Positions 8,640-17,630 of a stretch of DNA of 44,077 nucleotides are shown piece after piece. The first letter of the stretch is position 1, and each line of letters starts with the position of its first letter. The position numbers were made by a program, and so were the translations under genes. The stretch is taken from the NCBI GenBank assembly GCA_903885565.1, contig CAISJI010000112.1:1-44077 (forward strand), in the 5' to 3' direction. The notes beneath the pieces are model-generated. The model worked only from the letters and a program-made list of their open reading frames with translations. It did not search any database and was not told where the DNA came from. The stretch is from an uncultured Planctomycetaceae bacterium. GTDB lineage: Bacteria; Planctomycetota; Planctomycetia; Pirellulales; UBA1268.

Positions 8640-9350
8640 CTAGCCAGCAGGGCGGGGGTCGTTTTCCTGAGCGTAGCTGGCCCGCAGGTATTCCGGAATC
8701 AGCGTGGCCGGATCGTCCACTTTTCCCGCAGCGGCCCTCAGCAGGGCCACGGCGCCCGCCTCCGCGGCCGACGGACTCCAGGCCTCACGCGGGGCGATCT
8801 GCAGATCGGGCCGGGCGGCAATCCCGGTGGCCAGTGTGCCTGGCATCCCCAAGCCAGGTCCTGAGACACGCGATCCGGTGGGCAGCCCGGCCAGCCAGGC
8901 GTCAGCCGGAATGAGAACACCGGCCTGCGCCCGCCACCCACCCGGCTCGCCGCTGTCGGGCACCACTTCGGCGGCGAAGAGCTCGCCTCTGCCGGCATCG
9001 TATGCCACATGGATCGGTTGGCCGGCGAAGCCCGCCTCGCGGGAGGTGCGGCGGGCGATCAGTTCGAAGCCCGACAGGCCGCAGAGTTTGGCCCCGCTGG
9101 CCCAGGCAAGCGCCTTGGCGGTCGCCACCCCCACCCGCAGACCGGTGAATGATCCGGGGCCACGCACCACCGCCACCAGCTCCGCCTCACCGGGACGGAA
9201 GCCCCGCAGGTGGGCCAGATCGCGCAGCGCCGCAGCGATCCGCCGGGCGTGCGTTCCCGCTTCCGGGAGGAGTTCCTCGCTGCTTCCCTCGGGAGTCAGC
9301 GCCGCCACAGAGCCGGCGGGAAGGCTGGAATCGATGGCGAGTGTTCTCAT
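8640..9350 (-). CDS. tsaB: tRNA threonylcarbamoyladenosine biosynthesis protein TsaB
   Basis: 236 residues with the ASKHA fold typical of TsaB (YeaZ). It partners TsaD and TsaE in placing threonylcarbamoyl on A37 of ANN-decoding tRNAs. The N terminus MRTLAIDSSLPAGSVAAL is the family's first strand, and VRGPGSFTGLRVGVATAKALA is the TsaB/TsaD-like signature (about residues 62-82). As expected for TsaB it lacks the metal-binding histidines of TsaD. The partner genes are not in the window. The start has no clear ribosome site, but the conserved N terminus fixes it. Confidence 0.92.
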   Translation of the reverse strand: MRTLAIDSSLPAGSVAALTPEGSSEELLPEAGTHARRIAAALRDLAHLRGFRPGEAELVAVVRGPGSFTGLRVGVATAKALAWASGAKLCGLSGFELIARRTSREAGFAGQPIHVAYDAGRGELFAAEVVPDSGEPGGWRAQAGVLIPADAWLAGLPTGSRVSGPGLGMPGTLATGIAARPDLQIAPREAWSPSAAEAGAVALLRAAAGKVDDPATLIPEYLRASYAQENDPRPAG

Positions 9351-9374
9351 GGCGATGGGTGTCTCAGGGGGAAT

Positions 9375-9463
9375 GCACCGCTTGATGCGGTGCGGTGGGG
9401 ACGCCTTTGGCCACGCAGGCCAAGCCCTGCGGAAGGGGCATATGGCTCCGCAGCCCGGGAGCC
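9375..9463. other. Three consecutive stem-loops between divergent tsaB and metallophosphoesterase
   Basis: GCACCGC/GCGGTGC (9375-9381, 9387-9393; 5-base loop), TTGGCC/GGCCAA (9407-9412, 9418-9423; 5-base loop) and GGCTCC/GGAGCC (9444-9449, 9458-9463) follow each other. They fall in the predicted leader of tsaB on the minus strand and just upstream of the promoter of the plus-strand gene. Role unknown. Confidence 0.45.
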
Positions 9464-9466
9464 AGC

Positions 9467-9495
9467 TTGACCCTGCTTTCGGGCGTTCGTAGGCT
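9467..9495 (+). promoter_or_regulatory. Predicted promoter of the metallophosphoesterase gene
   Basis: -35 TTGACC (9467-9472), 17-base spacer, -10 TAGGCT (9490-9495). The -35 box is one base off consensus and the -10 box is weak. The expected start near 9502 leaves about 45 bases before the GTG at 9548. Confidence 0.4.
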
Positions 9496-9547
9496 CATGG
9501 AATAGCGCGATGCGCTCCCCGCCCGTGATCTCAGGAAGGCTTTGGAA

Positions 9548-10348
9548 GTGAAACGGGCCATTATCAGTGACGTCCACGGCAATATCGAAGCCCTGCGGGT
9601 GGTGTTGGCCGATATTGAGCGGCAACGGGTCGACTCCATCTTCTGTCTCGGCGATGTTGTCGGGTATGGACCAAATCCGTGCGAATGTGTCATGGCGGTG
9701 CGTGATGCGTGCGAAGTCGTGCTGCTGGGCAACCACGATCAGGGGGCCCTGTTCGATCCGGATGGTTTCAACGTGGGTGCCGAGCGGGCCATCCGCTGGA
9801 CCCGCGCCCAACTGGAAGCGCATGATCGATTGCCCAGAAATTCCGCCGACCAACTGACCGACTTCCTCGGCGAACTGCCCCGCACCCACGCCGACGGGGA
9901 TCTCCTGTTTGTCCACGGTTCGGCCCGCCGGCCGCTGGATGAGTATGTCTTCCCCGAAGACATCTACAACCCTCTGAAGATGGAGCACATCTTCGAACTG
10001 ATCGGCCGCTACTGCTTTCAGGGTCATACCCATATCCCCGGCGTGTTCACGATGGCGCCTGAATTCATCTCCCCCAATCTGCCGCAGGTTGGAGCGGCCC
10101 ACGCGCAGGCCGGCTCCGCCGGGGCCGAATGGCGGGTGCAACTCCCTTCCACCAAGGCCATGATCAACGTCGGGTCGGTGGGGCAGCCTCGCGATGGCGA
10201 TCCGCGGGCCTGCTACGCCATTCTTGAGGATGGGGAGGCGGTGCGGTTTCGCCGCGTGGAATATCCCTGTGAGATCACCTCCCGGAAGATTCACGCCATT
10301 GCCGACCTCGACAATTATCTCGGTGATCGGCTTCTCCAGGGCAGGTGA
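9548..10348 (+). CDS. Calcineurin-like metallophosphoesterase
   Basis: 266 residues with all the metallophosphoesterase motifs in order: DVH (D8, H10), GDVVGYGP (D36), GNHD (62-64), H125 in the VHGS segment, and GHTH (161-164). These residues hold the two-metal centre. The protein resembles the YfcE/MJ0936-like phosphodiesterases; the substrate cannot be told from sequence. A TTG at 9542 is in frame, but AGGAAGG at 9533-9539 is 8 bases before the GTG at 9548, so GTG is chosen. It appears to be a single gene. Confidence 0.88.
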   Translation: MKRAIISDVHGNIEALRVVLADIERQRVDSIFCLGDVVGYGPNPCECVMAVRDACEVVLLGNHDQGALFDPDGFNVGAERAIRWTRAQLEAHDRLPRNSADQLTDFLGELPRTHADGDLLFVHGSARRPLDEYVFPEDIYNPLKMEHIFELIGRYCFQGHTHIPGVFTMAPEFISPNLPQVGAAHAQAGSAGAEWRVQLPSTKAMINVGSVGQPRDGDPRACYAILEDGEAVRFRRVEYPCEITSRKIHAIADLDNYLGDRLLQGR

Positions 10349-10402
10349 TCAGGCTTGGGGCGTGGCCCGCTGCGGAAGAGGCATGTCCAACGAGCGGGTG
10401 TT

Positions 10403-10428
10403 TTCCGCCGGTGAAATGGTTGGCGGAA
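10403..10428 (+). terminator. Weak hairpin after the metallophosphoesterase gene
   Basis: TTCCGCC (10403-10409) pairs with GGCGGAA (10422-10428) across a 12-base loop. There is no T tract, so this is only a possible terminator separating the phosphoesterase from yidC. Confidence 0.3.
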
Positions 10429-10501
10429 CCCCGGCGACTGCCCATTCTTGGCGGGTTGCACGCCGCCTGCAGCCTCCAGCCAACTGAAATTCTCAGTCGC
10501 C

Positions 10502-10510
10502 TGCTATATT
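10502..10510 (+). promoter_or_regulatory. Extended -10 element upstream of yidC
   Basis: TGC-TATATT is a good extended -10 (TGn followed by TATATT). No convincing -35 is seen at the proper distance, as is common for extended -10 promoters. It lies about 60 bases before ATG 10572 and 120 before GTG 10632. Confidence 0.4.
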
Positions 10511-10571
10511 CAGTCGTTCACGCCAGCCCCGTGGCTGCGCGTGTCGCACCAGTTCGGTTCGACCACCAGAG

Positions 10572-12974
10572 ATGCCTGCTCGCCGCTGGCTCTGGGCCCC
10601 GGTTTCGTTGGCGGCGCTGGATTTTCTGGTTGTGGAACGTCGTTACATCCTCTTTGCGTTGATTTCGTTTGCTGTTCTGATGGGGAGCCAGGTCCTCCAG
10701 AACTATCTCTTTCCCCGCCAGCCCGCCCCGCAGCAGGTGGCTGTCGAGGCCGACCCGACCGCGCCGGGGGGCAGTGCTCCGCCGGCTGCCGCAGGAACGC
10801 CCAAGACGGCAGCCGCACAGGCGGCCACTGAGGCGGCTATCGCTGGCATCCCCGAGGCAACTCCCGCGACTTCCGCTCCACGCACAAGGCATTCGCTCGG
10901 TTCGCTCGATCCAGCCTCCCCGGCGCAGATGCTCGTCACGCTCACAAGCCGGGGGGCCGCTGTGGAGCGAATCGAACTGTCCGGTGGACAGTTTCACGAT
11001 CAGGACGACAGGCATGGTTATCTGGGCCACCTCGCCCTCAAGCCGGTCGAGGGAGGATGCCAGATCGGCGTGGTCGGTGCAGGCACCCCGGCCGCTTTGG
11101 CCGGCCTGCAGGTGGGCGACACCATCACCCGGATCAACGGCAGCGCAGCGGCCGACGCCGAGGCGGTGCTGATGGCGCTGGCCACCACCGATCCCAACGA
11201 CACTGTGACGATCGATCTGCTGCGGGATGGAAGCGCCGCCACCCGCGAGGTGAAACTCGACCGGCGTCCGCTCGAGGTGGTGCGCCCCGAATACCGCACG
11301 CTGCCGGTGGAGAATCCCGACAGCATGCCGTGCGATCCACTCTCGTTTCGCCTGTCGCTGGAATCGCTCGATGGCAAAACCCGCCGCGAACCGCTCGACG
11401 AACTGCCCGGCCTGGAGCTCACCGACCGCGACTGGGTGACGGAGCCGTTGGCCGACGGCCAGGGGGTGCGCTTCTCCACCAGCCTCCCTGGCGGCCTCAA
11501 GCTGGCCAAGGTCTACCGGCTTGTGGTGCAGGGGGAGGGGGGCGACATGGCCGCCGAAACCGGCGTGCCGGGGAAGAGCGCTCGGCTGGAACTCAACCTG
11601 GAACTCTCGACCGACGGCGGCCCGGCGAGCATCAGCTATGCCCTCGATGGCCCAACCGGCCTGCCCACCGAAGGCTGGTGGTACACCGCGCGGATCGCCC
11701 GCGACTGGGGCACGCTGGCGGTGCGCGATATGGCGATGCGCTTTGCCGGCGAGCAGAGCACGCTCGTCAGCGGCCTGAAGATGGCCGACAAGTCCCTGCC
11801 GCTCACCGCTTCGGCGGTGCGCGAGGGGAAGCCGCTCTCTTTTGCCGGCGTCGATGCCCTCTACTTCGCCGCGGCGCTTCTCCCGGCGACTACCGGCGAG
11901 AATGTTCCCGCCCTGGCGGAGGTGCGGCCTCTGGTGGTGGGCGATGTTCCCGAGGCGGCCCGCCGCAAGTTGGTGAATGTTTCGTGCCGGCTGGTGTCGC
12001 GCCCGCTCGATCTGGTGCCGGGCACGCCAATCACCCACCGCTACGAAATATTTGCCGGGCCAAAAAAGCCCGATCTGTTGGCCCGGTTTGGGGCCACGGG
12101 CGCCACGATGGACGACCTTGTCTATTACGGCTGGTTTGGTTGGGTGGCCCGGCCAATGATCGCCATCCTGCATGCCTTCCATGCCGTGATCGGCAACTAT
12201 GGGATTGCGATCCTCCTGCTCACAGTGGCGGTGCGCGGGGCGATGTATCCAGTGAGTCGCAAGCAGGCGGTTTCCGCTCAGAAGATGCAGGTGTTGCAGC
12301 CCGAGATGAAGGCGATCGCCGAGAAATATAAAGACGACGCCGAAAAACGCACCAAGGCCACGCAGGAGTTGTGGCGCAAGCACGACTACAATCCCGCCGG
12401 CGGCTGTTTGCTCGTGTTTCTCCAGATCCCGATTTTCATGGGGCTCTATCGGTCGCTGGCCACCGATGTCGAGCTGCGGCAGGCGCCGCTGTTCAGTTCG
12501 GCCATGCGCTGGTGCTCGAATCTCGCCGCCCCCGACATGTTCTACGATTGGTCGCAGCTGCTGCCGCCATTCCTCACCGCCCCCGAAGGCTGGCTCGGCC
12601 CCTTCCTGAATCTCTTTCCGTTGGCCACGATCGGGCTGTTTCTCTGGCAGCAGCACCTGTTCATGCCGCCGGCGGTGGATGAACAGGCGAAGGTGCAGCA
12701 GCAGGTGATGAAGTACATGATGTTCTTCATGGCGCTGATGTTCTTCAAGGTGCCGTGCGGCCTCTGTCTTTATTTTATTGCCTCGAGCCTGTGGGGCATT
12801 GCTGAGCGACTGATGCTGCCGACGGCGCCTGTGGCGCTGGCTGGGGTACCCTCCGGTCCGGAGCCGACCAAAGCGAAGGGCTTCTTCGAGAATCCCTTTG
12901 CGGCATCGGCCCGCAACGGCACGCACGTTGCCGATGACTTGCGGCGGAAGCGGCAGGCACGCAAGAAGCGCTGA
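10572..12974 (+). CDS. yidC: Membrane protein insertase YidC with an inserted PDZ domain
   Basis: Inserts and folds inner-membrane proteins, alone or with SecYEG. 800 residues from ATG 10572, or 780 from GTG 10632, which would begin MERRYILFALISF and looks like the usual YidC first transmembrane helix. Both are possible; neither has a strong ribosome site. The periplasmic part carries an additional PDZ domain near residues 160-232 (GTPAALAGLQVGDTITRING). The C-terminal insertase core is standard: GNYGIAILLLTVAVRGAMYP, the cytoplasmic hairpin LQPEMKAIAEKYKDDAEKR, then FLQIPIFMGLYRSL and further helices. The tail is basic (RRKRQARKKR), as in other YidCs, and may touch the ribosome. mnmE follows after 30 bases. 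Confidence 0.93.
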   Translation: MPARRWLWAPVSLAALDFLVVERRYILFALISFAVLMGSQVLQNYLFPRQPAPQQVAVEADPTAPGGSAPPAAAGTPKTAAAQAATEAAIAGIPEATPATSAPRTRHSLGSLDPASPAQMLVTLTSRGAAVERIELSGGQFHDQDDRHGYLGHLALKPVEGGCQIGVVGAGTPAALAGLQVGDTITRINGSAAADAEAVLMALATTDPNDTVTIDLLRDGSAATREVKLDRRPLEVVRPEYRTLPVENPDSMPCDPLSFRLSLESLDGKTRREPLDELPGLELTDRDWVTEPLADGQGVRFSTSLPGGLKLAKVYRLVVQGEGGDMAAETGVPGKSARLELNLELSTDGGPASISYALDGPTGLPTEGWWYTARIARDWGTLAVRDMAMRFAGEQSTLVSGLKMADKSLPLTASAVREGKPLSFAGVDALYFAAALLPATTGENVPALAEVRPLVVGDVPEAARRKLVNVSCRLVSRPLDLVPGTPITHRYEIFAGPKKPDLLARFGATGATMDDLVYYGWFGWVARPMIAILHAFHAVIGNYGIAILLLTVAVRGAMYPVSRKQAVSAQKMQVLQPEMKAIAEKYKDDAEKRTKATQELWRKHDYNPAGGCLLVFLQIPIFMGLYRSLATDVELRQAPLFSSAMRWCSNLAAPDMFYDWSQLLPPFLTAPEGWLGPFLNLFPLATIGLFLWQQHLFMPPAVDEQAKVQQQVMKYMMFFMALMFFKVPCGLCLYFIASSLWGIAERLMLPTAPVALAGVPSGPEPTKAKGFFENPFAASARNGTHVADDLRRKRQARKKR

Positions 12975-13004
12975 TTGCCCCTCGGCGGTGGACGGTGAAT
13001 AGGG

Positions 13005-14399
13005 ATGTGGAATCCAGACGACCTCATCGTCGCGCCCGCCACCGTCGGCCGCGGGGCTGCGCGGGCGATTGTAAGGCTCTCAGGCGCGGGGCTGGCTGGC
13101 CTGCTTGAGCGGCTCTTTCGCGTGTCCGGCCGGGGCCTCGCCGACTCCGCTGCAGGGGGCAGGCTGCTGGAGGCTGTGCTGGCCCCCGATCCGCTGCTGC
13201 TGGAATGGGGCGCAGTGCCGGTGGGGATCATCTATTGGCCGGGGCCGACTGGGCCGACCGGCGGACCGCTGGCCGAGGTGCAGCTGCCCGGATCGCCGCT
13301 GCTGGTCGATGCAGTGGTGGCTGCGGCCTGTGGACAGGGGGCCCGCCTGGCCCGGGGCGGAGAATTTTCCCTGCGGGCGTTTCTCGCCGGTCGCCTCGAT
13401 CTCTTGCAGGCGGAGGCAGTTTTGGCGGTGGTTGAGGCCCGCAGCCCCACGGAACTCTCGGCAGCGCTCGATCGGATGGCCGGCGGCGTGGGGCGGCAGT
13501 TGGAACTGGTGCGCGGCGCGCTGCTCGATCAGATTGCCGACCTCAACGCGGTGATCGATTTCTCCGATGAAACCGGCCCCGAGGCGATTCCGCTGGCGGC
13601 AGCGTTTTGGAGCCGCCTCGATGCGAGCCTCGCGGCGGCGGCTGGCGAACTTTCGGCGGTGGCCGGGCGGCTGGAAACGCGCAACGCCAGTGCCCGCGGG
13701 CAGCTGCCGCGGGTGGTGTTCGTGGGCCCGCCCAACATCGGCAAGAGCAGCCTCTTCAATGCCCTGCTGGGGCGAGCGGCGGCGCTGGTGGCCGACGAGG
13801 CGGGAACCACCCGCGATTGGATCGAGGGGCCGCTTCCCGATCCAGCCGGAGGCCCGCCCCGCTGCCTGCTGGTGGACGTGGCGGGCGTCGGCTCTGCGGG
13901 CGATCAGGCCACAGCAGCTGCGCTTGCCGAAATGCTGCGGGCCGATGTGGCGATCCTCTGCTGCGATGCTGGCGGGGAATGGTTGCCTGAGGCAGGCTCG
14001 CTGCTGCCGGCGCAGTGTCAGCGGATCGAGTGCCTCACCCGGGCTGATCGGCCGCACGCCGCATTCGCCCCGAGACCGGCCGGCGCGATTGCCACCAGCA
14101 GCCTGCTGCAGACCGGCCTCGAGGAACTCCAGCAGGCGGTGCTGCGGGCCCTCGAGAGTCTTCCGCCCCGGGGCTCACCGGCAACACTGCGGCTGCAGGT
14201 GGGGGTCGCCGCGGCGCTTGAGGGCGTGGAGGAAGCGCGACGGCTGGTAACGCAAGGATCGCCTGCTGGTGTCGCCGATGAGGTGTTGGTGGCCAGTGCG
14301 CTGCTGCGGGCGATTGAGAGCCTCGGGGAGGTGACCGGGGCAGAGATCGGCACCGATATCATCGACCGGGTTTTCTCCCGCCATTGCATCGGCAAATAG
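13005..14399 (+). CDS. mnmE: tRNA modification GTPase MnmE, divergent G domain
   Basis: With MnmG it installs the cmnm5 group on wobble uridine 34 of certain tRNAs, using methylene-THF and GTP hydrolysis. 464 residues, normal length. The N-terminal domain has TIVAxAT-like and RISG-like segments, then [24 protein letters not shown]. The G domain has G1 GPPNIGKSS (241-249) and G2 GTTRD (267-271). G3 is DVAG (291-294) instead of DTAG, and the position of G4 reads TRAD (345-348) instead of NKxD. The C terminus keeps the diagnostic C-x-G-K (CIGK, 461-464). Located after yidC, as in many bacteria where yidC and mnmE are neighbours. Confidence 0.92.
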   Translation: MWNPDDLIVAPATVGRGAARAIVRLSGAGLAGLLERLFRVSGRGLADSAAGGRLLEAVLAPDPLLLEWGAVPVGIIYWPGPTGPTGGPLAEVQLPGSPLLVDAVVAAACGQGARLARGGEFSLRAFLAGRLDLLQAEAVLAVVEARSPTELSAALDRMAGGVGRQLELVRGALLDQIADLNAVIDFSDETGPEAIPLAAAFWSRLDASLAAAAGELSAVAGRLETRNASARGQLPRVVFVGPPNIGKSSLFNALLGRAAALVADEAGTTRDWIEGPLPDPAGGPPRCLLVDVAGVGSAGDQATAAALAEMLRADVAILCCDAGGEWLPEAGSLLPAQCQRIECLTRADRPHAAFAPRPAGAIATSSLLQTGLEELQQAVLRALESLPPRGSPATLRLQVGVAAALEGVEEARRLVTQGSPAGVADEVLVASALLRAIESLGEVTGAEIGTDIIDRVFSRHCIGK

Positions 14400-14488
14400 C
14401 AGGGAGTGGCCGAAGTGTCAGGAGGGTGTTAGGGTGGGAATGTGCACGGTCTTTTCTGCCAGTCCCCATAACGCCAGGCTGGAACTGC

Positions 14489-15472
14489 TTATTCGGGGCG
14501 AAGCATGCTGGCAGCGCAGACGACCGCGGGATCAAATTGATGCAGCATCCCGACGAAGGCCTCGTCGATCTCCCGATACAACGGATGCAGCGACAAAGCC
14601 GGATCGGGTTCCCTCGGTACGAATGTGCGCTCGACCATCTCCCCGTCTGCGGGGCGGCAGGATATGCGATCGCGAAACGGAAGTTCGTCAGTCTCGACGT
14701 TTTCCAAGGTCGAAGTGGCTTTGGCGACCGTCTGCAAGACCGTTTCCTGACGCATCCAGGCATCGTGGAGAAACCCCACGGGGATATCGATGGCCGTCAC
14801 ACTGGCACTCGTGAGCAGACGCTGCGCCCCGTCGAGCGGATGGGCGGCAAACCACCGCTGATCGATCAGGATCACGGGCCGACCGGCCGCGTGGATCTCG
14901 GCGAATGCGGTCAGGGCTGCCTCGTTCATCGAGAGCCACCAGAGCGCGTTCAAATCCTCGGTCGAAACGCAACGGTCCAGGAAAGAGGCACTCACGGTGA
15001 GTTCGGGATTGGATCGGATTTCCTCCATAAGCCGCGGCTGGTCTGAGGGATACTGCTGCCCCTTGCCGAGCAGATCGAACTGACAGCGGCGGAGCGAATC
15101 GAGAACAGAAACGACCGGGCGGAAGACGAACACGCTGAGGTCAGGGGCGGCGAGGCGGTCGATCAGCCGAATGCGACCGTTGCCGCGGATGAACTTGTTC
15201 ACCAGTGGAACGCCATCCCGGCGGCGAGTTTTCGCCCGCAGGTAGGGGCTGTCGAGCGCCTGCGCCGCAGCCTCTGTGAGGAACAGCGGCAACCGCCGGT
15301 GCTCCCGGATGCCCGGAATCGACACCTGGGTGCAGTGGCGATTGGCCCAGTAGAAAGGCTCGTAGGAGAGGTCGCACATGTGATACTGCCTGGCCAGCGC
15401 CATGCATGTCACAAGTTGCGTGAGCTTCGTGCCCGATCTGCCCACGCCATAGATGGAAATACTTGTCGTCAT
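14489..15472 (-). CDS. Sulfotransferase-like P-loop protein
   Basis: 327 residues from the ATG at 15472. The frame continues upstream, but that part overlaps the preceding gene and looks non-coding. The N terminus MTTSISIYGVGRSGTKLTQLV is a strand followed by GxGRSGTK, the phosphate-binding loop of PAPS-dependent sulfotransferases. FVFRPVVSVLDSL resembles the 3'-phosphate segment (R-P-x-x-S-x-x-x-S). Role and acceptor are inferred only: with the neighbouring glycosyltransferase it may sulfate a surface glycan. Confidence 0.6.
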   Translation of the reverse strand: MTTSISIYGVGRSGTKLTQLVTCMALARQYHMCDLSYEPFYWANRHCTQVSIPGIREHRRLPLFLTEAAAQALDSPYLRAKTRRRDGVPLVNKFIRGNGRIRLIDRLAAPDLSVFVFRPVVSVLDSLRRCQFDLLGKGQQYPSDQPRLMEEIRSNPELTVSASFLDRCVSTEDLNALWWLSMNEAALTAFAEIHAAGRPVILIDQRWFAAHPLDGAQRLLTSASVTAIDIPVGFLHDAWMRQETVLQTVAKATSTLENVETDELPFRDRISCRPADGEMVERTFVPREPDPALSLHPLYREIDEAFVGMLHQFDPAVVCAASMLRPE

Positions 15473-15536
15473 GAACTCGTGAGCCGGTTGGTCGATGGTT
15501 CTGGTGACCAGGCAATCGTCTGGAAGGCGAACCGGT

Positions 15537-17630
15537 TCAATGCGGCAGTTGTGCGCTCGCGGGCGATTCAGAGAATTTGGCTGCCCCCAGTGAATCACGT
15601 CGAGCCGCCCAAGCGAGGCCGGTGGGGTTTGGGAGGGCCAGATCGCGTCTGATCTCCGTCGGCCCAAAGACAGCCTCCTTGAAATGCAACCCCAAGGTGG
15701 CAGCTTCCGCCCCCGGCATCTCGGCACTACCGGCTGCACGGAACGGGACAAACTCGTAACGTTCCAGCAGGGAGATGGCTTTCAGACTCCAGTCGCCCTC
15801 GAGTGGCTCGGAGGTTTCAAGCCAGGCAATTTTATCACACGTTTCGGGGATCTCGCGCAGGGCCGCCGCGAGGATGGCGGCCCTGTCGGGAGGCTGGCCC
15901 GCCAGCGCGGGAGTCACCCGGATGATTCGATCGGCTGCGGGCTCCGCCTCATGCCCTCGCTCCTCCGGTGCAGACAGATCAACAGCCGCGATCTTCAGCC
16001 CTTGGCCCCGCGCTGACTGCACAAATGCCCGCCACCGGCCGCTCTCCAGAGCGTTGGCTGCCGTCGGAATGACGCAGACCCCCCAAACCTCTCCCGGTAG
16101 CTTCCGGGGAGACTGGGCGATCATCAGCAGTGGATCGGCTGAAGGGCCACCATAGTTCTGAGGGGAGGGAGGAGTGGAGGGAGGGGAAGACCCGCGCGTT
16201 TCTGTCCAGTGGTCGATCGGAGGGGAATCGGGTTCGGCAGACAGCGATTGGCGAGTCTTCCACAGCCGCACCTTTCGTGCGATGTATTCAAGCTGAGCGG
16301 CTTTGTTGGCCACTCCCACTGTCCAGTTTGCGTGGTGCACAAGGAGATTGGGAGGCGGATCGAGAAACATGCCGGGCTTCCAGCGCAAGGGGGCGACGAG
16401 CCCACTCCCCGGTCCCCAGAACTCTTCCGGTAAGGTGCCGACATTCAGGCCACGGACGGTATTGCTGCGGATGATCTGCTGGGACGTGACTTGATCCCCC
16501 TTGCCGTGGCGCCGCATGCGTTCCCCCACCAGCGTCCAGAACGCGCGGGTGCGGATGTTGCCCTTGCAGACGAAAAAGCCGGTGCAGATGTTGCCATGCC
16601 CATGAGGGTCTCTTTGGGCATCGCTTTGGAAAAAAATATCGACACTGGGATGCTCTGCAAGATGTCGCCGCAGGCGTCCCTCGACAGGCCCCAGCCACTG
16701 CACGTCGACGTCAGAGAAGATGAAAAACCCGTTCTCGGTGTGGGCTTCGATAGCTTCGAGAATCAGCGGAATCTTCTGCGACACCGCCGTGCCCCATCCC
16801 TCCGTCATGTAGCTCGCTGCCCGACATGTCTGGTCGATCCTGCGGGAGATCACTTCAAAGTCGTCCTGCATCGTCCCCAGAAACCACTTCTGAAAAAGGG
16901 TGTCGTGGGACTCACTGTAGACGGTGTAGAGCTTCCACTTCCCCAGCGGCTCGATCGGCAGGAAGCGGAAGCCAAACTGGTGCCGTGTGAATGGATCGAC
17001 ATTGCCGTGGTAGTGGCTCTTCGGATGGGCAAACAGATCGGTCACCCGCGGCCGCTGCGCATGAACGTGCCATGCCTTGATGTCGGCTGACGGATTGCGA
17101 ACCCGGATACCTGCCACCTGAAGATCGCGGGCCAGAAGACCGTCACACCCAAACCACCCGGGCCGGGCATCCGTGGAGACCGGCGGGAGCGGTGCGCGGA
17201 AAATCCAGACGTCCTGCGAACCGTAGTTGCGTTCCCAGCATCTGCCATTCCAGGACATGTAGGGATGTTCGTTGTGGCGGGTCAGGGCAAACACTTCCCG
17301 GTCGAGATTCTGTTCGCGGAGGAGTTCGAGCGACGCATCGAAATAGATGTCGGTGTTGGCGATGGCCACGACCTCACCGGCGAGACGTCGGTTGGCATAG
17401 TCGATGAACGTCGCGAAGGAGGGATAGCCTTCGTGGTTGACGATCTCGATCCGCTCCCCCTGAAGATCGTTCTTCCAGGAATCGCATCCAGCCTCGACAA
17501 ACACATGGATTCGCCCGATCAGGGGGTTGGCCCGATTGCGCTGGAGGCACGCCAGCAATTCCCCCCGGCGGACCGGATCGGGACAATCCCAGAGAGAGAT
17601 CAACAGGTGCACAAAGGGTTCGTTTCTCAT
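15537..17630 (-). CDS. Multi-domain glycosyltransferase with a degenerate third module
   Basis: 697 residues in three parts. Residues 1-230 form a glycosyltransferase-like domain with VVAIANTDIYFD near 87-98, where NTD may be its metal motif. Residues 231-490 match the nucleotide-diphospho-sugar transferase type (PF03407-like): FFIFSDVDVQWLGP with DVDV at 307-310, then DIFFQSDAQ and NICTGFFVCKGN. After a Ser/Pro-rich linker, residues 520-697 resemble the start of another transferase (DKIAWLETSEPLEGDW, then PTGLAWAARRDSL) but lack the acidic D-x-D and stop early. The start overlaps the upstream gene by four bases (ATGA). It probably builds a surface glycan; the sugars are unknown. Confidence 0.7.
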   Translation of the reverse strand: MRNEPFVHLLISLWDCPDPVRRGELLACLQRNRANPLIGRIHVFVEAGCDSWKNDLQGERIEIVNHEGYPSFATFIDYANRRLAGEVVAIANTDIYFDASLELLREQNLDREVFALTRHNEHPYMSWNGRCWERNYGSQDVWIFRAPLPPVSTDARPGWFGCDGLLARDLQVAGIRVRNPSADIKAWHVHAQRPRVTDLFAHPKSHYHGNVDPFTRHQFGFRFLPIEPLGKWKLYTVYSESHDTLFQKWFLGTMQDDFEVISRRIDQTCRAASYMTEGWGTAVSQKIPLILEAIEAHTENGFFIFSDVDVQWLGPVEGRLRRHLAEHPSVDIFFQSDAQRDPHGHGNICTGFFVCKGNIRTRAFWTLVGERMRRHGKGDQVTSQQIIRSNTVRGLNVGTLPEEFWGPGSGLVAPLRWKPGMFLDPPPNLLVHHANWTVGVANKAAQLEYIARKVRLWKTRQSLSAEPDSPPIDHWTETRGSSPPSTPPSPQNYGGPSADPLLMIAQSPRKLPGEVWGVCVIPTAANALESGRWRAFVQSARGQGLKIAAVDLSAPEERGHEAEPAADRIIRVTPALAGQPPDRAAILAAALREIPETCDKIAWLETSEPLEGDWSLKAISLLERYEFVPFRAAGSAEMPGAEAATLGLHFKEAVFGPTEIRRDLALPNPTGLAWAARRDSLGAAKFSESPASAQLPH

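Noticed and set aside
10518-12926. 802-residue open frame antisense to yidC
   Set aside because: Rich in His, Arg, Gln and Gly with no family motif; it is the mirror of a GC-rich coding strand. yidC has clear domains and covers the same bases.
15473-15751. N-terminal extension of the sulfotransferase-like gene
   Set aside because: It overlaps the end of the upstream glycosyltransferase in another frame, shows no conserved features, and the P-loop strand begins right after ATG 15472.
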